This document shows positions 11,041-22,005 of a stretch of 64,000 nt of DNA, piece by piece. The notes under the pieces are model-generated. The model made no database searches and was not told the DNA's origin. It saw nothing but the letters and a program-made list of their open reading frames with translations. Made by a program: the position numbers and the translations under genes. Numbering within the stretch: position 1 is the stretch's first letter; each line of letters begins with the position of its first letter. The stretch comes from Molanna angustata (Eukaryota; Arthropoda; Insecta; Trichoptera; Molannidae): contig OY754980.1 of assembly GCA_963576475.1 (NCBI GenBank), forward strand, positions 4,593,492-4,657,491. Direction: 5' to 3'.

Positions 11041-11160
11041 TACACATCCGTGGATATCTGGATATCTATGGCCACGCAATTGCTCATTTTGATTGTGAGT
11101 GTATATATGGGGCAGTTCAGTCATGACAGTCATAATGATTGTTCAACACTTTAAATGTCT

Positions 11161-11229
11161 CAATTACATCCATGATATGGGTACACATGGATGGTTTTGA
11201 TTCCGTCGATTGACCAGACTTGCTCCCCT
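11161..11229. mobile_element. Element G, solo end
   Basis: CCATGATATGGGTA, GGTTTTGATTCCGTCGATTG and CCAGACTTGCTCCCC match one arm of the foldbacks at 13279-13462 and 25433-25521. Only one arm is present. Confidence 0.6.
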
Positions 11230-11488
11230 GAGTTGTAAGTGGAGGGAAATACAGAATTTGGAAGATCCACAGGCAGGCTGCAGTGCTAATGAAAGAGTTC
11301 AAGAAGTGACATAAATCAACATAATATTATTTTATAAGAAAATTTTACAGAAGTAAATAATACATAAATTTGAGATATTTTTTCAGAGCTATTTACACAT
11401 ACCTATTTGATAAAATAATACGAATGAATTTATGTTTTTATTTCAATGAACTATATCTTCTGGAATGTGATGTATGAATGGTATGTTT

Positions 11489-11645
11489 GATAGAAACATT
11501 GATTCAATATTTTGGATAGAAACATTGATTCAATATTTTGGATAGAAACATTGATTCAATATTTTGGATAGAAACATTGATTCAATATTTTGGATAGAAA
11601 CATTGATTCAATATTTTGGATAGAAACATTGATTCAATATTTTGG
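11489..11645. repeat. 26-bp minisatellite, 6 copies
   Basis: Six essentially identical units GATAGAAACATTGATTCAAT+ATTTTG in tandem. The near-zero divergence indicates recent expansion or homogenisation. Confidence 0.95.
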
Positions 11646-11867
11646 AATTTAAAAAAAAAAAATTGGCACCATGATTCACTTTGTTACGAACGTTCAAAAT
11701 GACGTTTCTCATATTTTCACTAAATTATTATAGTGGCGACGCGTCAAACATGACAAAGTCTGTTTCGGGGGTCGTCAACCATTATTTGATAAAATAAATA
11801 TAAAAAAAAGATTTAAAAAACTCCCAACTAATCATCAATATAAAAGATTGAGTTTCGGCTAATTCGG

Positions 11868-11975
11868 AAAAGCAATCGGGCGTCCCTGGAAACGGCAGAA
11901 TGCCGGCCAATCCTTCCACCACCGGAGCACCAACCAATATGATGGTGTTCCGGACACGGAAAGTAAGTAAGTAAT
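11868..11975 (+). mobile_element. Retroelement 3' end with (GTAA)n tail
   Basis: GC-richer block with GGAAACGGCAGAATGCCGG and CATATTGG...CCGGTGG, ending TCCGGACACGGAAAGTAAGTAAGTAA. A related end in reverse is at 23080-23160. The GTAA tail suggests a retroposon; type unknown. Confidence 0.5.
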
Positions 11976-12019
11976 ATAAAAGATCTGAAGTGTGAATCTC
12001 CCATTCACATTCGTCGATT

Positions 12020-12140
12020 GTTCTTTTACACTATGGTGCCGAGATTGCTAATCTTGAGGGCTCCGTGAGCTACTTTTCATGCTATGCATTTTTTTTTTCT
12101 TGTCGTTCACTTAGCGTTCTGTAAAGGGGCCGTTTAGACT
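12020..12140 (+). repeat. Dispersed repeat, pair with 29985-30110
   Basis: Shares TATGGTGCCGAGATT, GAGGGCTCCGTGAG-TACTTTTC, GCTATGCATTTTTT and AGCGTTCTG with 29985-30110 (same orientation). Family not identified, no ORF. Confidence 0.5.
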
Positions 12141-12221
12141 TCCCATATGCAGAACGGGTGGTGGTGGTAGTAGCGAATCATCAATATAAAAATATGATAT
12201 TATAGTAACAACAAATATAGA

Positions 12222-12665
12222 TTCACTTTTCCCTATTTGGTGGCAGAGAGAACCGAACGCCAGACTCCTCTCTCTTGACATACATTTCTCGCCTCATTTA
12301 CGTCCATGCATCGTCTCATACACGTTATTCTTACTTCTAACGTCCATCTTACAAAATTCCATTTATGCGATTGTGGCAAATTTTCCATGGCCGACCTCTT
12401 CTTTTCGTTTCTTTTTTATCAGCCTTATATACTTTTTTTGTCAGACGGTCATCACTCATTCTTTCTATGTGGCCAAACTACCATATGGTATTTATTTTCA
12501 TCTTACTTACTATATAGCTTTCAATCATACATCCTCATTTCTTATTCTATCATACATCGTTTTACCACACATTCGTCTTAATGACCTCGTTTTAACTGCG
12601 TTTATTCTACTTTCATGCGTCTTCCGCCATGTCCATGTCTCACTAGCATACATTAGAGGCGGTTT
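12222..12665 (-). mobile_element. RTE LINE, C-terminal 3' fragment
   Basis: Minus strand encodes a decayed version of the RTE C-terminus seen at 34368-34990 (...YASETWTW, FGHxxRM, WRSVLSAYP). The long plus-strand ORFs at 12306-12720 are the antisense of this fragment. The 5' break is near 12665. Confidence 0.75.
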
Positions 12666-12999
12666 TAAAAATTATTTATATAATGTTCCTATTCGCATGC
12701 CATTTGGAATATTTATTTAAAAACATCAACAGTTTTCAATGAACCCAAATTACACGACATACTAGCCAAGCTAACATAAAGATACATAGAGCTAAGTTAA
12801 CATTTGGACAAAAAAAATCAATTCCTGTGTGTCAATGTATTCAATCTTTTCCCATTGGGGTTTAAATAGGCTAAAAACTTAAATACATTAAAAACGGAAT
12901 TATAAAATGTGTAAAAAAATACAAACAAAACTTTAATCAATAAATTAGGTACTTTGACTAACAATGACGGAAATAAACGCGCACTAAAATCATATACAT
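12666..12999. other. AT-rich DNA
   Basis: No recognisable feature. Its last five bases (TACAT) are the left flank repeated after the palindrome at 13000-13247. Confidence 0.4.
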
Positions 13000-13247
13000 C
13001 ACAGAAAAAAAAGTTTTCTTCAGTCAAGAAAATTTGTTTCATATATAACGAAAATAATATTCTCTCAAATTAAGATTTTTTGTTTTATCTCAAAACAATA
13101 TTTTCTTAATTCAAACAAATTTATTTGAATTAAGAAAATACTGTTTTGAGATAAAACAAAAAAATCTTAATTTGAGAGAATATTATTTTCGTTATATATG
13201 AAAAAATATTCTTGACTGAAGAAATTTTTTGAATTTTTTTTTCCGTG
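13000..13247. mobile_element. Near-perfect 248-bp palindrome (foldback MITE)
   Basis: Two arms of about 115-120 bp are reverse complements around an 8-nt loop at 13116-13123. For example AATATTCTCTCAAATTAAGA on the left is mirrored as TCTTAATTTGAGAGAATATT on the right. Ends are CACAG and CCGTG, flanked by TACAT at 12995-12999 and 13248-13252, a candidate 5-bp target duplication. No ORF. High arm identity suggests a young insertion. Confidence 0.8.
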
Positions 13248-13278
13248 TACATATTATGTAAAATCAAAAACTCCTTCA

Positions 13279-13462
13279 GGGGGGTAAGTCTGGTCCAACC
13301 GGCGAAATCAAAACCCTCATGATTACCCATATCATGGATATATGGATCATATGGAGTTATATGACATCTTAAGGTATTATAGAACTCCATATAATAATTA
13401 TATCCATGATATGGGTTATCGTGACGGCTTCGATTTTGCCTGTTGGACTAGACTTGCCCCCC
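13279..13462. mobile_element. Element G, complete foldback copy
   Basis: Starts GGGGGGTAAGTCTGGTCCAA and ends TTGGACTAGACTTGCCCCCC. The arms continue inward through ATCAAAACC and CATATCATGGATATA. The 184-bp element has no ORF and no clear target duplication. Shorter relatives are at 25433-25521 and 11161-11229. Confidence 0.75.
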
Positions 13463-13621
13463 AGAAAGGTACCTTGTGAAGCAGCTAACGTTCGCATCTA
13501 GATTTAAGCATCTTTTTTTTAGATTGGTGATTTTTGGTGGCAATAAATGTATTTGAATATTTTCCGAATGATTCGAAATGAAAATTGAAACATAATACAT
13601 AATATTGCTTCTAGGGCAACT

Positions 13622-13822
13622 ATCAGGTAGGCACTACATCAAATATTAATTTAACACGCACCCAATAACAAGTTGCCACATCCTGGAGGCATACGATATT
13701 AATAGTCTCACAGATCCAGACTGAAAACACAATTAAAAACTGTGTCTCCACCGATAATCGAACCGGGACCGTTGGATCAGGAATCAAATACCTAACCAAC
13801 TGGGCCTCGAAGGCCAACAAAA
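13622..13822 (-). mobile_element. tRNA-derived SINE-1 copy
   Basis: Minus strand: a tRNA-like head (GGCCCAGTTGGTTAGG A-box-like; GGTTCGATTATC degenerate B box), then a tRNA-unrelated body ending CAACTTGTTATTGGGTGCG-TTAAATTAATATTT. The longest plus-orientation relative is 14380-14560. Confidence 0.8.
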
Positions 13823-14379
13823 AGAAGAAAAAGAACACACGAAGTTATTTATAATGTTATATGGAGAAAAAATAAAACTTTTTAAAATAATATTGATGTT
13901 GAATAAGTTATAGTTGTCTACCTCTGGCACCAGTTTCTAGTGACACTCCGAAGTGGTCTGAAATGAGAAACGTTCTTCGCATGTGGTAAAGTATTTCGGG
14001 TGTGTGTTCGCATTAGACAGACTATCTCACATCATTGTCTGCTGGTTGGGTGTTTACTTATTTTTTTTTTATTTTTATTATTGACATACAATTATTGTTT
14101 GTCGTCTTTCAAGATCTCCAGGACTGCCTTGGCGTGGGTCCTCTGCCACCATGACTCTCCACTAGGGCTTGCAAATACACGATAAAGTAATTTATTCGAA
14201 TATTCGATTTTTTTCCAGTGATATTCGAAGATTATATTGATATTAGAAGTCAAATAAAACAGGGTTTTAAGTTCTAAAATCACATTTTTTTCATTGAACG
14301 AAATAGACTCGTAATAATTTATGAGATAAATTATGTTTTTGCTATAAAATGATATTTCTTCTCTGACAACATTTCTTAT

Positions 14380-14560
14380 CGGCCTTCTTGGCTCAGTTTG
14401 TAAGGTATCTGACTGCTGATCCGAAGGTCCCGGGTTCGATTCCCGTTGGATACACAGTTTTTAATTGTGTTTTCGGTCTGTATCTGTGATCGTAAGTATC
14501 CATTATGTGGCAACTTGTTATTGGGTGCGTATTAAATTAATATTTTCACTACGCCCGAGA
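14380..14560 (+). mobile_element. tRNA-derived SINE-1, reference copy
   Basis: A box TGGCTCAGTTTGTAAGG (14389-14405) and B box GGTTCGATTCC (14433-14443) are correctly ordered for an internal pol III promoter. The body carries CAGTTTTTAATTGTGTTTTC and GGCAACTTGTTATTGGGTGC. It is a SINE head and not a functional tRNA gene: the sequence continues past the acceptor position without a terminator. Confidence 0.85.
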
Positions 14561-14596
14561 ATTAATGTAAAAATAAAAATAAATCTAACAGGTACC

Positions 14597-15150
14597 TATT
14601 ATGTCAAATATTAATTTAAAACGCATCCAATAACAAGTTGCCACATTCTGGAGACTTTAGAAGTGGTTTATTACTAGGTTTTAAACAATGCTTGATTATC
14701 GGAAGGTTTTACTTAGGCGTGTTCAATAAATTATTGGTTTATTAATCTTAGCAAACAACTTCCTCTAAATATGAATTCATCTCAATTGCAAAGAAATGTT
14801 TTAGGTCAACTGAATGAAAGAGATTACTTACTTAACTTCACAATTTTATTCACAAAATCAACTTTACTTTATAACAATATAATATAACTCGAATACAATG
14901 AAATTATTTTGAATTTATCGGCTGACTGACGCGTACGTTCTGACAGCAGAGGGAACAATGGCGGATGGATGAAAAAACAAGCTTATAAAGGTACTTATTG
15001 GTTGCTCTAGAATGTTCGAATTCATGTTTCTTGAAAATTCCATGGAACTCGCCGGAAATTCCATGGAACACCACAATACTAATATAAATCGTCTCATAGA
15101 TCAACACTGAAAACACAGTATTAAAAACTGTGCTCCACCGGGATTCGAAT
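14597..15150 (-). mobile_element. Two partial SINE-1 copies
   Basis: 14597-14665 carries the CAATAACAAGTTGCCACATT tail. 15085-15150 carries the middle part (GTCTCATAGATCA ... CACAGTATTAAAAACTGTG ... GGGATTCGAAT). Between them (14666-15084) is AT-rich DNA with the repeated ATTCCATGGAAC motif. The two may be one SINE split by an insertion. Confidence 0.5.
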
Positions 15151-15187
15151 TAATAGAATTTTTCGAATAATCGATTTGCAAGCCCTA

Positions 15188-15775
15188 TTCTCATCTCTCT
15201 CGACCATTCAATTATTATCTTCGTTTGAGTGGAACGGGAGATTCACAGACTTGTCAGGGAAGAAACGACGCTCAAAGACTTAGATAAACGGACAGTGGCG
15301 CCTGATATTTGTTGGTAGCATCTGCAAAATAGTCTTAGAATATATAGAATTATAGTCTGGATGATTTTTTTTGTGTATTTCTAAAAATCATTCTTTTAAT
15401 TGTCAAAACTACGAATGATGTTTGCAAGAAGCGAGACAGAAATAATAAATATTTCAATTGTCTCCACAGAATACACTAAAAAATACAAAGCATTGCTTAC
15501 CTCGACTTATTACAAGAACCTTTTTCTTCTTCTTCCTCTTATACTGATTGAATTCCACTAGGACCCATTTGTGTAGGTAATTTCTTGAGATTCTCCCTTG
15601 TGATGTGGGCTCCCAGCTGTCTTTCCATCTCAAAAGAGGTCTTCATAAGGCATCCTTTTTCTCTTTGTTTTTTCAAGTAGGGCAGTGCAAGGTTGTCTGA
15701 TAGTCTAAATTATTAGTTGGTACCTACCTAATCAGTCAAATATTTTTCATCCTATATAAAATGTTCAATTAATTG
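15188..15775. other. Intergenic DNA
   Basis: No gene or family recognised. A patch of CTTCTTCTTCCTCTT (about 15525) resembles the tail of an RTE-type fragment in reverse. Confidence 0.4.
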
Positions 15776-16017
15776 CAAAGTTACCGATAAGTATGTTTTT
15801 TAAGTGCCAAGTTACGGATAAACATGTTTTTTAAGTGCCATGTTACGGTAAAACATGTTTTTTAAGTGCCATGTTACGGATAAACATGTTTTTTAAGTGC
15901 CATGTTACGGATAAACATGTTTTTAAGTGCCATGTTACGGATAAACATGTTTTTTTAAGTGCCATGTTACGGATAAACATGTTTTTTAAGTATCAAGTTA
16001 CAGATGAACTTATATAA
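15776..16017. repeat. 31-bp minisatellite, about 8 copies
   Basis: Tandem units with core AAGTGCCATGTTACGGATAA then ACATGTTTTTT. Copies differ mainly in T-run length; the first and last are degenerate. The 60-codon ORF here is a product of the repeat. Confidence 0.9.
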
Positions 16018-16049
16018 GTATATTTTTTATTAAATTAAATTTATAATAC

Positions 16050-16300
16050 ATATAGAAAAAGATACACAGTAAGTTAAAACATATTTCCCTTTACCAGAGT
16101 GCAAGCACTCGTGTGTAAAGGAGACATTTAAAAACACAAAATATTTATAATACATAATTATTATCTATACAAAAAGAAGTTAATATTATTTAAAAATCAG
16201 TCAAATTAATAAGTATATTTAATTTTTCTATTGGATTCATTATATTCATTTGCCAGTCTCAAATATGTTTCAAGTTAGGTACCTATATATTTTTGTATGA
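16050..16300 (-). mobile_element. LINE 3' untranslated remnant
   Basis: Matches the 1011-1652 copy: CTTTACCAGAGTGCAAGCAC, TAAAGGAGACATTTAAAAA and TTTGCCAGTCTCAAATATG. No coding part is left. Confidence 0.55.
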
Positions 16301-17608
16301 CGATTGGAAAGAAAGAATATTATAAAAGAACCATGGTTTATGAAAAAAATACACACAATAATAATATGGGTTCTTCTTTTTTTTTTTATTATATATATTT
16401 TTTTAAATTTAGTTTTTATTTTACCTACTTAAGGATATATGTATTATTCGTGGTTCATAAACCTATTTATTAATTTTATAATTATGTAAGCGCCTATATA
16501 AATAAATACATTAAAATAAATACCTACATTATACTAGTGAAACTTCAGAGGTCGAAATTCGACCGTTATTCATTATTTTTTTTCGTTTGAAAAGTCAATG
16601 GTCCTGATCTATGATCTATGATCATGAATTCATCAAGGAGTACAAGTTTTTTTTTACTTTATTTATTTATTTTAATCACACCATATTTACAATTTAACAG
16701 TTGAATTTTCATATTTATATTGCCAAGTGTTTTCACATATTGTATAAGTACCTATGTACTATTTATATTGATTCACAGTAGATTACGTATTTTTCTTCAA
16801 TAAGTTCTTTTTTGATTTGATCTTTATCATAAGTTTATTATTGTCGTTTATTGTTTCATTTCTCTTATTCATTTCATTTGTCATATTCATGATTTTTTTT
16901 CCTTATTTTTTTCTTCTTTTTACACAACTCTGTTATTTAACATAAATTGTTTTTATATGTATTATCATGTTTAAATACTGTTTTAGTTGTGTATTTAAAT
17001 GGCTACTAAGCCGTAAATTGTAGTAGGTAAATAAATAAATATGCGTTTTATATAATGTGTTTAACATTGGCAGCTTGAAAGTAAATAATCTACAGTTTGA
17101 AGTAAAAAAACTTTAAAACGGGGTCCAAATGTTAGCTTCACGATTATACATTAATATTTTTGTTAAGAGATTTCTTTAGTATGCTATTTTGTCTGTCGAC
17201 CTTCAGGACGAGAATTTCATATTTGCGTGGTAAATTATCTACATAAATGTATATTTGAATTCTTGGTATTGTAATAAAAAAAAATATCAAGTTTCAACAA
17301 ATGATACAAACGGCTTTTTCAAGTTTAATGGCATTTTAATCGGATAATTGTTAGTCATTATTTTGAAAATAAAAATACTAATATGGGCTCAATACATATA
17401 ATACTATACATATTTGATTCCATCGAACCATGGACATTTATTAATAATCTTTATTTAAGGAACGAATGGTCAAAAAAATTAATATATATCAGACAATTAC
17501 TTAACAATTTTGAAAACATTTATTACCAAATATCAAGTATAAAGCATGCATATAATGATAAAATTGTAATTAAGGTATACATTTTTAACATCCATATTTA
17601 TGTTTATT
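16301..17608. other. AT-rich intergenic DNA
   Basis: Long T/A runs and short ORFs only. TCGAAATTCGACCG...CAATGGTCCTGATCTATG near 16551-16615 resembles 7650-7705, so some of it is an unnamed repeat. Confidence 0.4.
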
Positions 17609-17970
17609 CGTAGCTGTGAGGCACCGGCTTAGAATAGTGATTCCACTATTTTCTATTATTGTTTTTGAGTGTGGGGAGAGCAGGTCCAGATCGAGTGATG
17701 AGGATAGCAGCGGATAGGGAGATAAAAAGTAGCAGACCCCTTGGAAGGCCACCCAAGCGATGAAGGGACAGCTGGACTTCCACCTCACAAGACTGGACTC
17801 CTAAATAAAGCGGAAGAAGAAGAAGAAGAGTGAGTGAAAATACTACAGGCAACAATAACATCTCACATAATTCAGGAACGAGGTTCACCACCCATTCTGA
17901 ATAAGTGAATGCACATCCGCTCACCTGTCGCTGGTTACCCAACATTGTGGGATATTCCGCGATGGTGTGA
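17609..17970 (+). mobile_element. SINE-A copy split by an RTE-like fragment
   Basis: The 5' end AGCTGTGAGGCACCGGCTTA and the 3' end GTGGGATATTCCGCGATGGT are intact. About 155 bp of foreign sequence (17675-17830) interrupts it, replacing the CCCGTAAGAGCCGGGTAATC segment. The 3' flank (CTCTATGATTTCATGTGTC) is shared with the copy at 33707-33975. Confidence 0.75.
17675..17830 (+). mobile_element. RTE-like 3' fragment nested in SINE-A
   Basis: Reads DREIKSSRPLGRPPKR, a typical RTE C-terminal tail, and ends in GAAGAAGAAGAAG. GAGTG occurs at both junctions, a possible short target duplication accompanied by a small deletion. Confidence 0.6.
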
Positions 17971-18661
17971 TTGAATGACTCAATCCCTCCTCTATGATTT
18001 CATGTGTCTAATTTCCAAAATGCTCTCACGTTCTGAAATATTAAATTGATTTGATTTTTGTTTAAACAATGTAACTATACGATAGAAATCTACACTCTAT
18101 AGAACGCATTCAGGAGTGGTCAACCTTTCGAAAAAAAATAGTGTTAATTGAATAGGATGTAATGCAGAATTAAGTATTGGTCACAACCCACTTGTTTTTT
18201 TCATGTGAGTAGGAAAACGAAGCAACAATCAAGGTGTGTTGCCATGGTACAAAAAATATGCTTTTTAAAATATGAAAGTAAAAACGATTTAAAGATTAAA
18301 TTTATTTATTTTTTGCTGAGATAGCTCAAAGGCTAAAATTAGTAAAGAGAACCATTAGTATAATGCCTATAGGTACCTACCAGGTATTATTATAATTAAG
18401 TATCTACCTACATATTTCAAAAATCATTAAAGAGCAACGTATGACACCTTGGATGTCGGCCAGTGATTCGCACACACTCATGCATTGTTTATAAATTATG
18501 AACTGGAACGAAAAAAATTCTTTTTGAAGAAATCTACTTCATAAATAAATTATTGTTAGACTTCTTTGAGTTGAACTTAAAATATGTTAAAACATACGAT
18601 TTAAAGGATTTTCTTTTATCCTAAAGGCGGTCTTACTGACAGTATTGTAGCTTATATTGAT
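17971..18661. other. Intergenic DNA
   Basis: AT-rich. Contains one GGTCACAACCCACTTG box (about 18179), the 3'-end motif of family C. No gene. Confidence 0.4.
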
Positions 18662-18765
18662 ATATCGCTGAGGCACCAACTCAGAATAGTGCTCCCATTA
18701 TTTTTTAAAATTATCAACATTTTAGGGTGACCTGTGAGAGCAGAGTAATCAAAAATATTATAAAG
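18662..18765 (+). mobile_element. SINE-A 5' fragment
   Basis: CTGAGGCACCAACTCAGAAT-AGTGCTCCC then the GTGA..GAGCAGAGTAATC part of the family, diverged. Only the first 100 bp are present. Confidence 0.6.
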
Positions 18766-19464
18766 ACATATTTTGCTACCGTGATTTTCCATCCAGACGA
18801 TTATAGATTTTTACTGGTTTATTTTCATCAGTTGACACTCAATATTTGCACAGAGGATGTCATTTCGTTTGTATGATGTAAGGTCATACAAAGCCCGAAA
18901 TAAAAGATTCTATGTATGATGTTTCTTTGTCAGGAAATTATCAGGAACATACAATGAATTTTTCTCAAAGTTTTCAATTATATTAAAGTCCAGCCTATTC
19001 GACCCAACCTAAATAGATTCAGAGAGGCGAATTACATATACAATATTCAGGTAGCTAATGATTTTTATGTTCATATTAAAACGACAGCAATAAAAAAACT
19101 ACATATTATTATATACCTACAATTTTTTAAATACTACTCAAATAGTATATTCTCACGAGAACCAACCAAATACTCCTCGTATCAGAATAATATGAAACAT
19201 TTTATTATTAATAATTGATGTAAGTTTTGTTTATTTGAACATTTTGAATATGGGATATCATATTTAAGTGCGTTTTTATCACCACAATTACAACATCAAG
19301 ATTCTTAAATAATGGTATCCTACTGAGCTCCTATGAATAGGTAGGTAGACATTATATTGTAGATATTTTCTTTGTTCAAACAAGGCAAGAAATTATAATT
19401 TATTTTAATGTTTATTTTGATTGCCACATTATTCGAAGACGTAAGCTAAACACGGTTTTCTAGA
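18766..19464. other. AT-rich intergenic DNA
   Basis: Nothing supported. Confidence 0.4.
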
Positions 19465-19530
19465 TTCCATCACGCCACGTCCGTTATTGGGTTAGGCAGA
19501 AATGACCGAGCGCCATAAATTTATATCTAT
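19465..19530 (-). mobile_element. RTE LINE terminal scrap
   Basis: CCATCACGCCACGTCC, then GGCAGAAATGACCGAGCGCC, is the last 65 bp of the RTE family in reverse. Confidence 0.6.
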
Positions 19531-19837
19531 AAATATTGTATCCTTGGTTAGGGTGGTCGAACAATGATGATAAAACACAATCTCTCAATTATACATAATA
19601 TATTCACAATATAAGATATGAGTACAATCCAATATACAAATATGACGCCTATATTCGAATTACTAGTTAAGTAGGTAGGTACTCGTGAACTAGACAATAT
19701 CGAAAGTCAGCGCGCACACTACGCGCCTTTTATAAATACATTCAGTCAGTCATACTGTCTCGCTATCTATGAAAGTGGACTATTCTACGTTTATTTTTTA
19801 CTCCTCATTAACCCAAAGCGATATAGAGGAGAGTTAT

Positions 19838-20378
19838 GTTTTCGCAATTTTTAAAGGTATTTTTTTTTGCAGATTATCAACTAGTATCATGCTGAGATTG
19901 TATTCTGAAAGTTTCATCACAATGTATCTGTGTGTGTGTGTGTGCTTTGTGCTATGTACGGCGTGTTCATTTTACTTTATCGATTATAGACTAAAGTACT
20001 CATTAGATTCTATTCAAATTTTGCAAGTATGTATATCTAATACTCGATTAGATCCCATTAGATTTTGAACGATATATGAACAGTGCTTCTCATTTTTTTT
20101 AACTGTCAAATATTTCAAAGTGACCCCAAGCTCAGGAAACTTAAAATTTGAAATTTTTATTTTCAAATTCGTAAAAAGGCACACCACTTTCATAAAATGG
20201 CATTGAAGAGTTATCAAGTTTTCATAATAAAATATTTAAATAAAAAATAATTTAACAAACTCATTTCATGAAAATGTTGGTAATTTTCCATACAAAATTT
20301 GAATACTTTATAGAATGACTTGTTAGTGAGGAGTTTAGTGTTGGCCACAACCCACTCGTTTTGTTATGAATCAAAGTT
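19838..20378 (+). mobile_element. Family C, near-complete copy
   Basis: About 540 bp shared with 25540-26005 (reverse) and partly with 27430-27640. Landmarks: ATTATCAACTAGTATCATGC, TTTATCGATTATAGACTAAA, TATTTCAAAGTGACCCCAAG and a 3' end GGAGTTTAGTGTTGGCCACA then ACCCACTCGTTTT. No ORF with a recognisable domain, no tRNA head. Element class unknown (long SINE, LTR or UTR of a LINE). Confidence 0.65.
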
Positions 20379-20744
20379 TGAATGTAGAACTTCGGAGTAG
20401 GTTGGTGCCCAGATATTTATACCTACTTGACAAAAAAATATTGTACTAAATCCCAAGAAATACCTAATTAGAAGTACCTACCTACTTGACTAAAAAGAAA
20501 TTTATAACATTTCACTAATCATATAAAAAAGAAAAATCGTCAGTATGCAAGTATGTAAGTAATTTATTGTGTTTAGTAATCACACCTAAACTGTTCAATT
20601 TTAGAAGCATACAATAAAAAGTTCCTGTATTTGATTTTTTTTTTATTTGACATCTAACATCTATTAGGAATAAATTCATTTTAAGATCCGGTGACATGTT
20701 CAAAAGAAAAATTTCGTCCGACAGAAGAGCGACAGATGAGAAGT

Positions 20745-21215
20745 GGAATGGAAGGGTCAAAGGCACTGAAGGGACGGGAGGTACGTACCTACTGCACTGA
20801 ATTTTTTTGTTTATATTAACAAAATTTCACGTTAAAATTAACCGAACTATAGTGACTATAAAACAATTGGTTTTGTGCAACTAAATGTTTTGTGCACACA
20901 GCCAAACAGTACAGTCAGAAATACATTATAAACCTTTATTACTGATAACAAAGGTTTAGCTAAAACGCAGGTTGCCAGTACGGTTGTCATAATATATTTT
21001 TCAGTGTGAAGGGACGGGAGGTATTGAAGGGTCTGAACGGATGGATGAGACTTGAAGAACTGAAGGGATTGGAGGTACCGATGAGCCTGATAAGTTTGGA
21101 GGTAGGTACTTAAGGGATGGAAGGTACTGAAGAACCTGAAAGATCAGGAGGTATTGAAGAGCCTGAAGAGACAGGAGTTACTGAAGGGACGGGAGGCACT
21201 GAAGGGACCATTTTT
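20745..21215. repeat. Degenerate 18-20-bp GA-rich minisatellite
   Basis: Irregular tandem units around CTGAAGGGACGGGAGGTA, in two blocks (20745-20790 and 21000-21215) separated by about 210 bp of AT-rich DNA. The purine strand is the plus strand throughout. No coding frame holds across units. Confidence 0.7.
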
Positions 21216-21794
21216 AATTATACAGGCAATACTATGATTACCAGGTTTTGCTAGTTTATAATAAAAAAGTGCTCAGTATTTCGTTTTAATCGTTTCAACA
21301 ATACAATAAATGTTACGTTAAAATAAATTTGTTCCGATTTTGTTATTTCTCGGTTTGTTCCGTTAAAAAAATCATTAAAAAATATAAGTTGGGTATTTTT
21401 ATTATTAATAATAATATAATCGATTGTGCAATGAAACGGCAGAGTTGAGCCATGGCTCGAATTGAGATGGGAACGAATCATACTGTAAAGAGCAATTTCG
21501 ACAAAATTTTACGACCGGTGATAAAATTGAATTCCATTTACGGAGAGAAACACGTAACTTTTTTTTTCCATGAAAATTGTATGATTATACGTGAGTGAAT
21601 TTTTAGCCCATAATAGAGATCTAAAGTAAGGAGATAAAAAAAAATCTTCAAATTCCATTCCGATTTGCGGGGCTCGAATTTTCGGAATATTTTTCTAAAT
21701 AGATTTAAAATATACTTTAGTAAAACCGATTTTTTTTACATTTTAGACAACGGAAATCCTCACTTTCTTTAATTTATTTATTTATTTACTAATT
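21216..21794. other. Intergenic DNA
   Basis: AT-rich with no recognised family. Short minus-strand ORF at 21251-21481 has no domain. Confidence 0.4.
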
Positions 21795-22005
21795 CTTCTC
21801 GGGCAATTAACAGGCACTATGTCAAATATTAATTTAACTTGCCACCAATAACAAGTTGCAAAATTCTGTAGACTTATGATATTTATCGTCTCACAGATCC
21901 AGACTGAAAACACAATTAAAAAAACTTTTCTCCACTGGGAATCGTACCCAGGACCTTGCGCTCAGGAATCAGATAACCAACCCACTGAGCCATGAAGGCC
22001 GACAA
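21795..22005 (-). mobile_element. tRNA-derived SINE-1 copy
   Basis: Minus strand: head with TGGCTCAGTGGGTTGG (A box) and GGTACGATTCC (degenerate B box), body CACAGTTT-like, tail CAACTTGTTATTGGTGGC. Full length but diverged. Confidence 0.75.

Larger units (their letters stand above)
14163..15187. mobile_element. hAT-like non-autonomous element carrying SINE copies
   Basis: Perfect 14-bp terminal inverted repeats TAGGGCTTGCAAAT (14163-14176) and its complement (15174-15187). The 8-bp flanks CTCTCCAC and TTCTCATC match at 5 of 8, consistent with an old hAT duplication. The interior has SINE-1 pieces at 14380-14560 (+), 14597-14665 (-) and 15085-15150 (-), and no transposase. Confidence 0.6.

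Noticed and set aside
12306..12720. Plus-strand ORFs with hydrophobic stretches
   Set aside because: Antisense of an RTE fragment; the same antisense pattern is seen at 34373-34925 and 37364-37880.
15835..16017. 60-codon ORF rich in CHVTDKHVF
   Set aside because: It is produced entirely by the 31-bp minisatellite; unit length not divisible by three makes the frame cycle.
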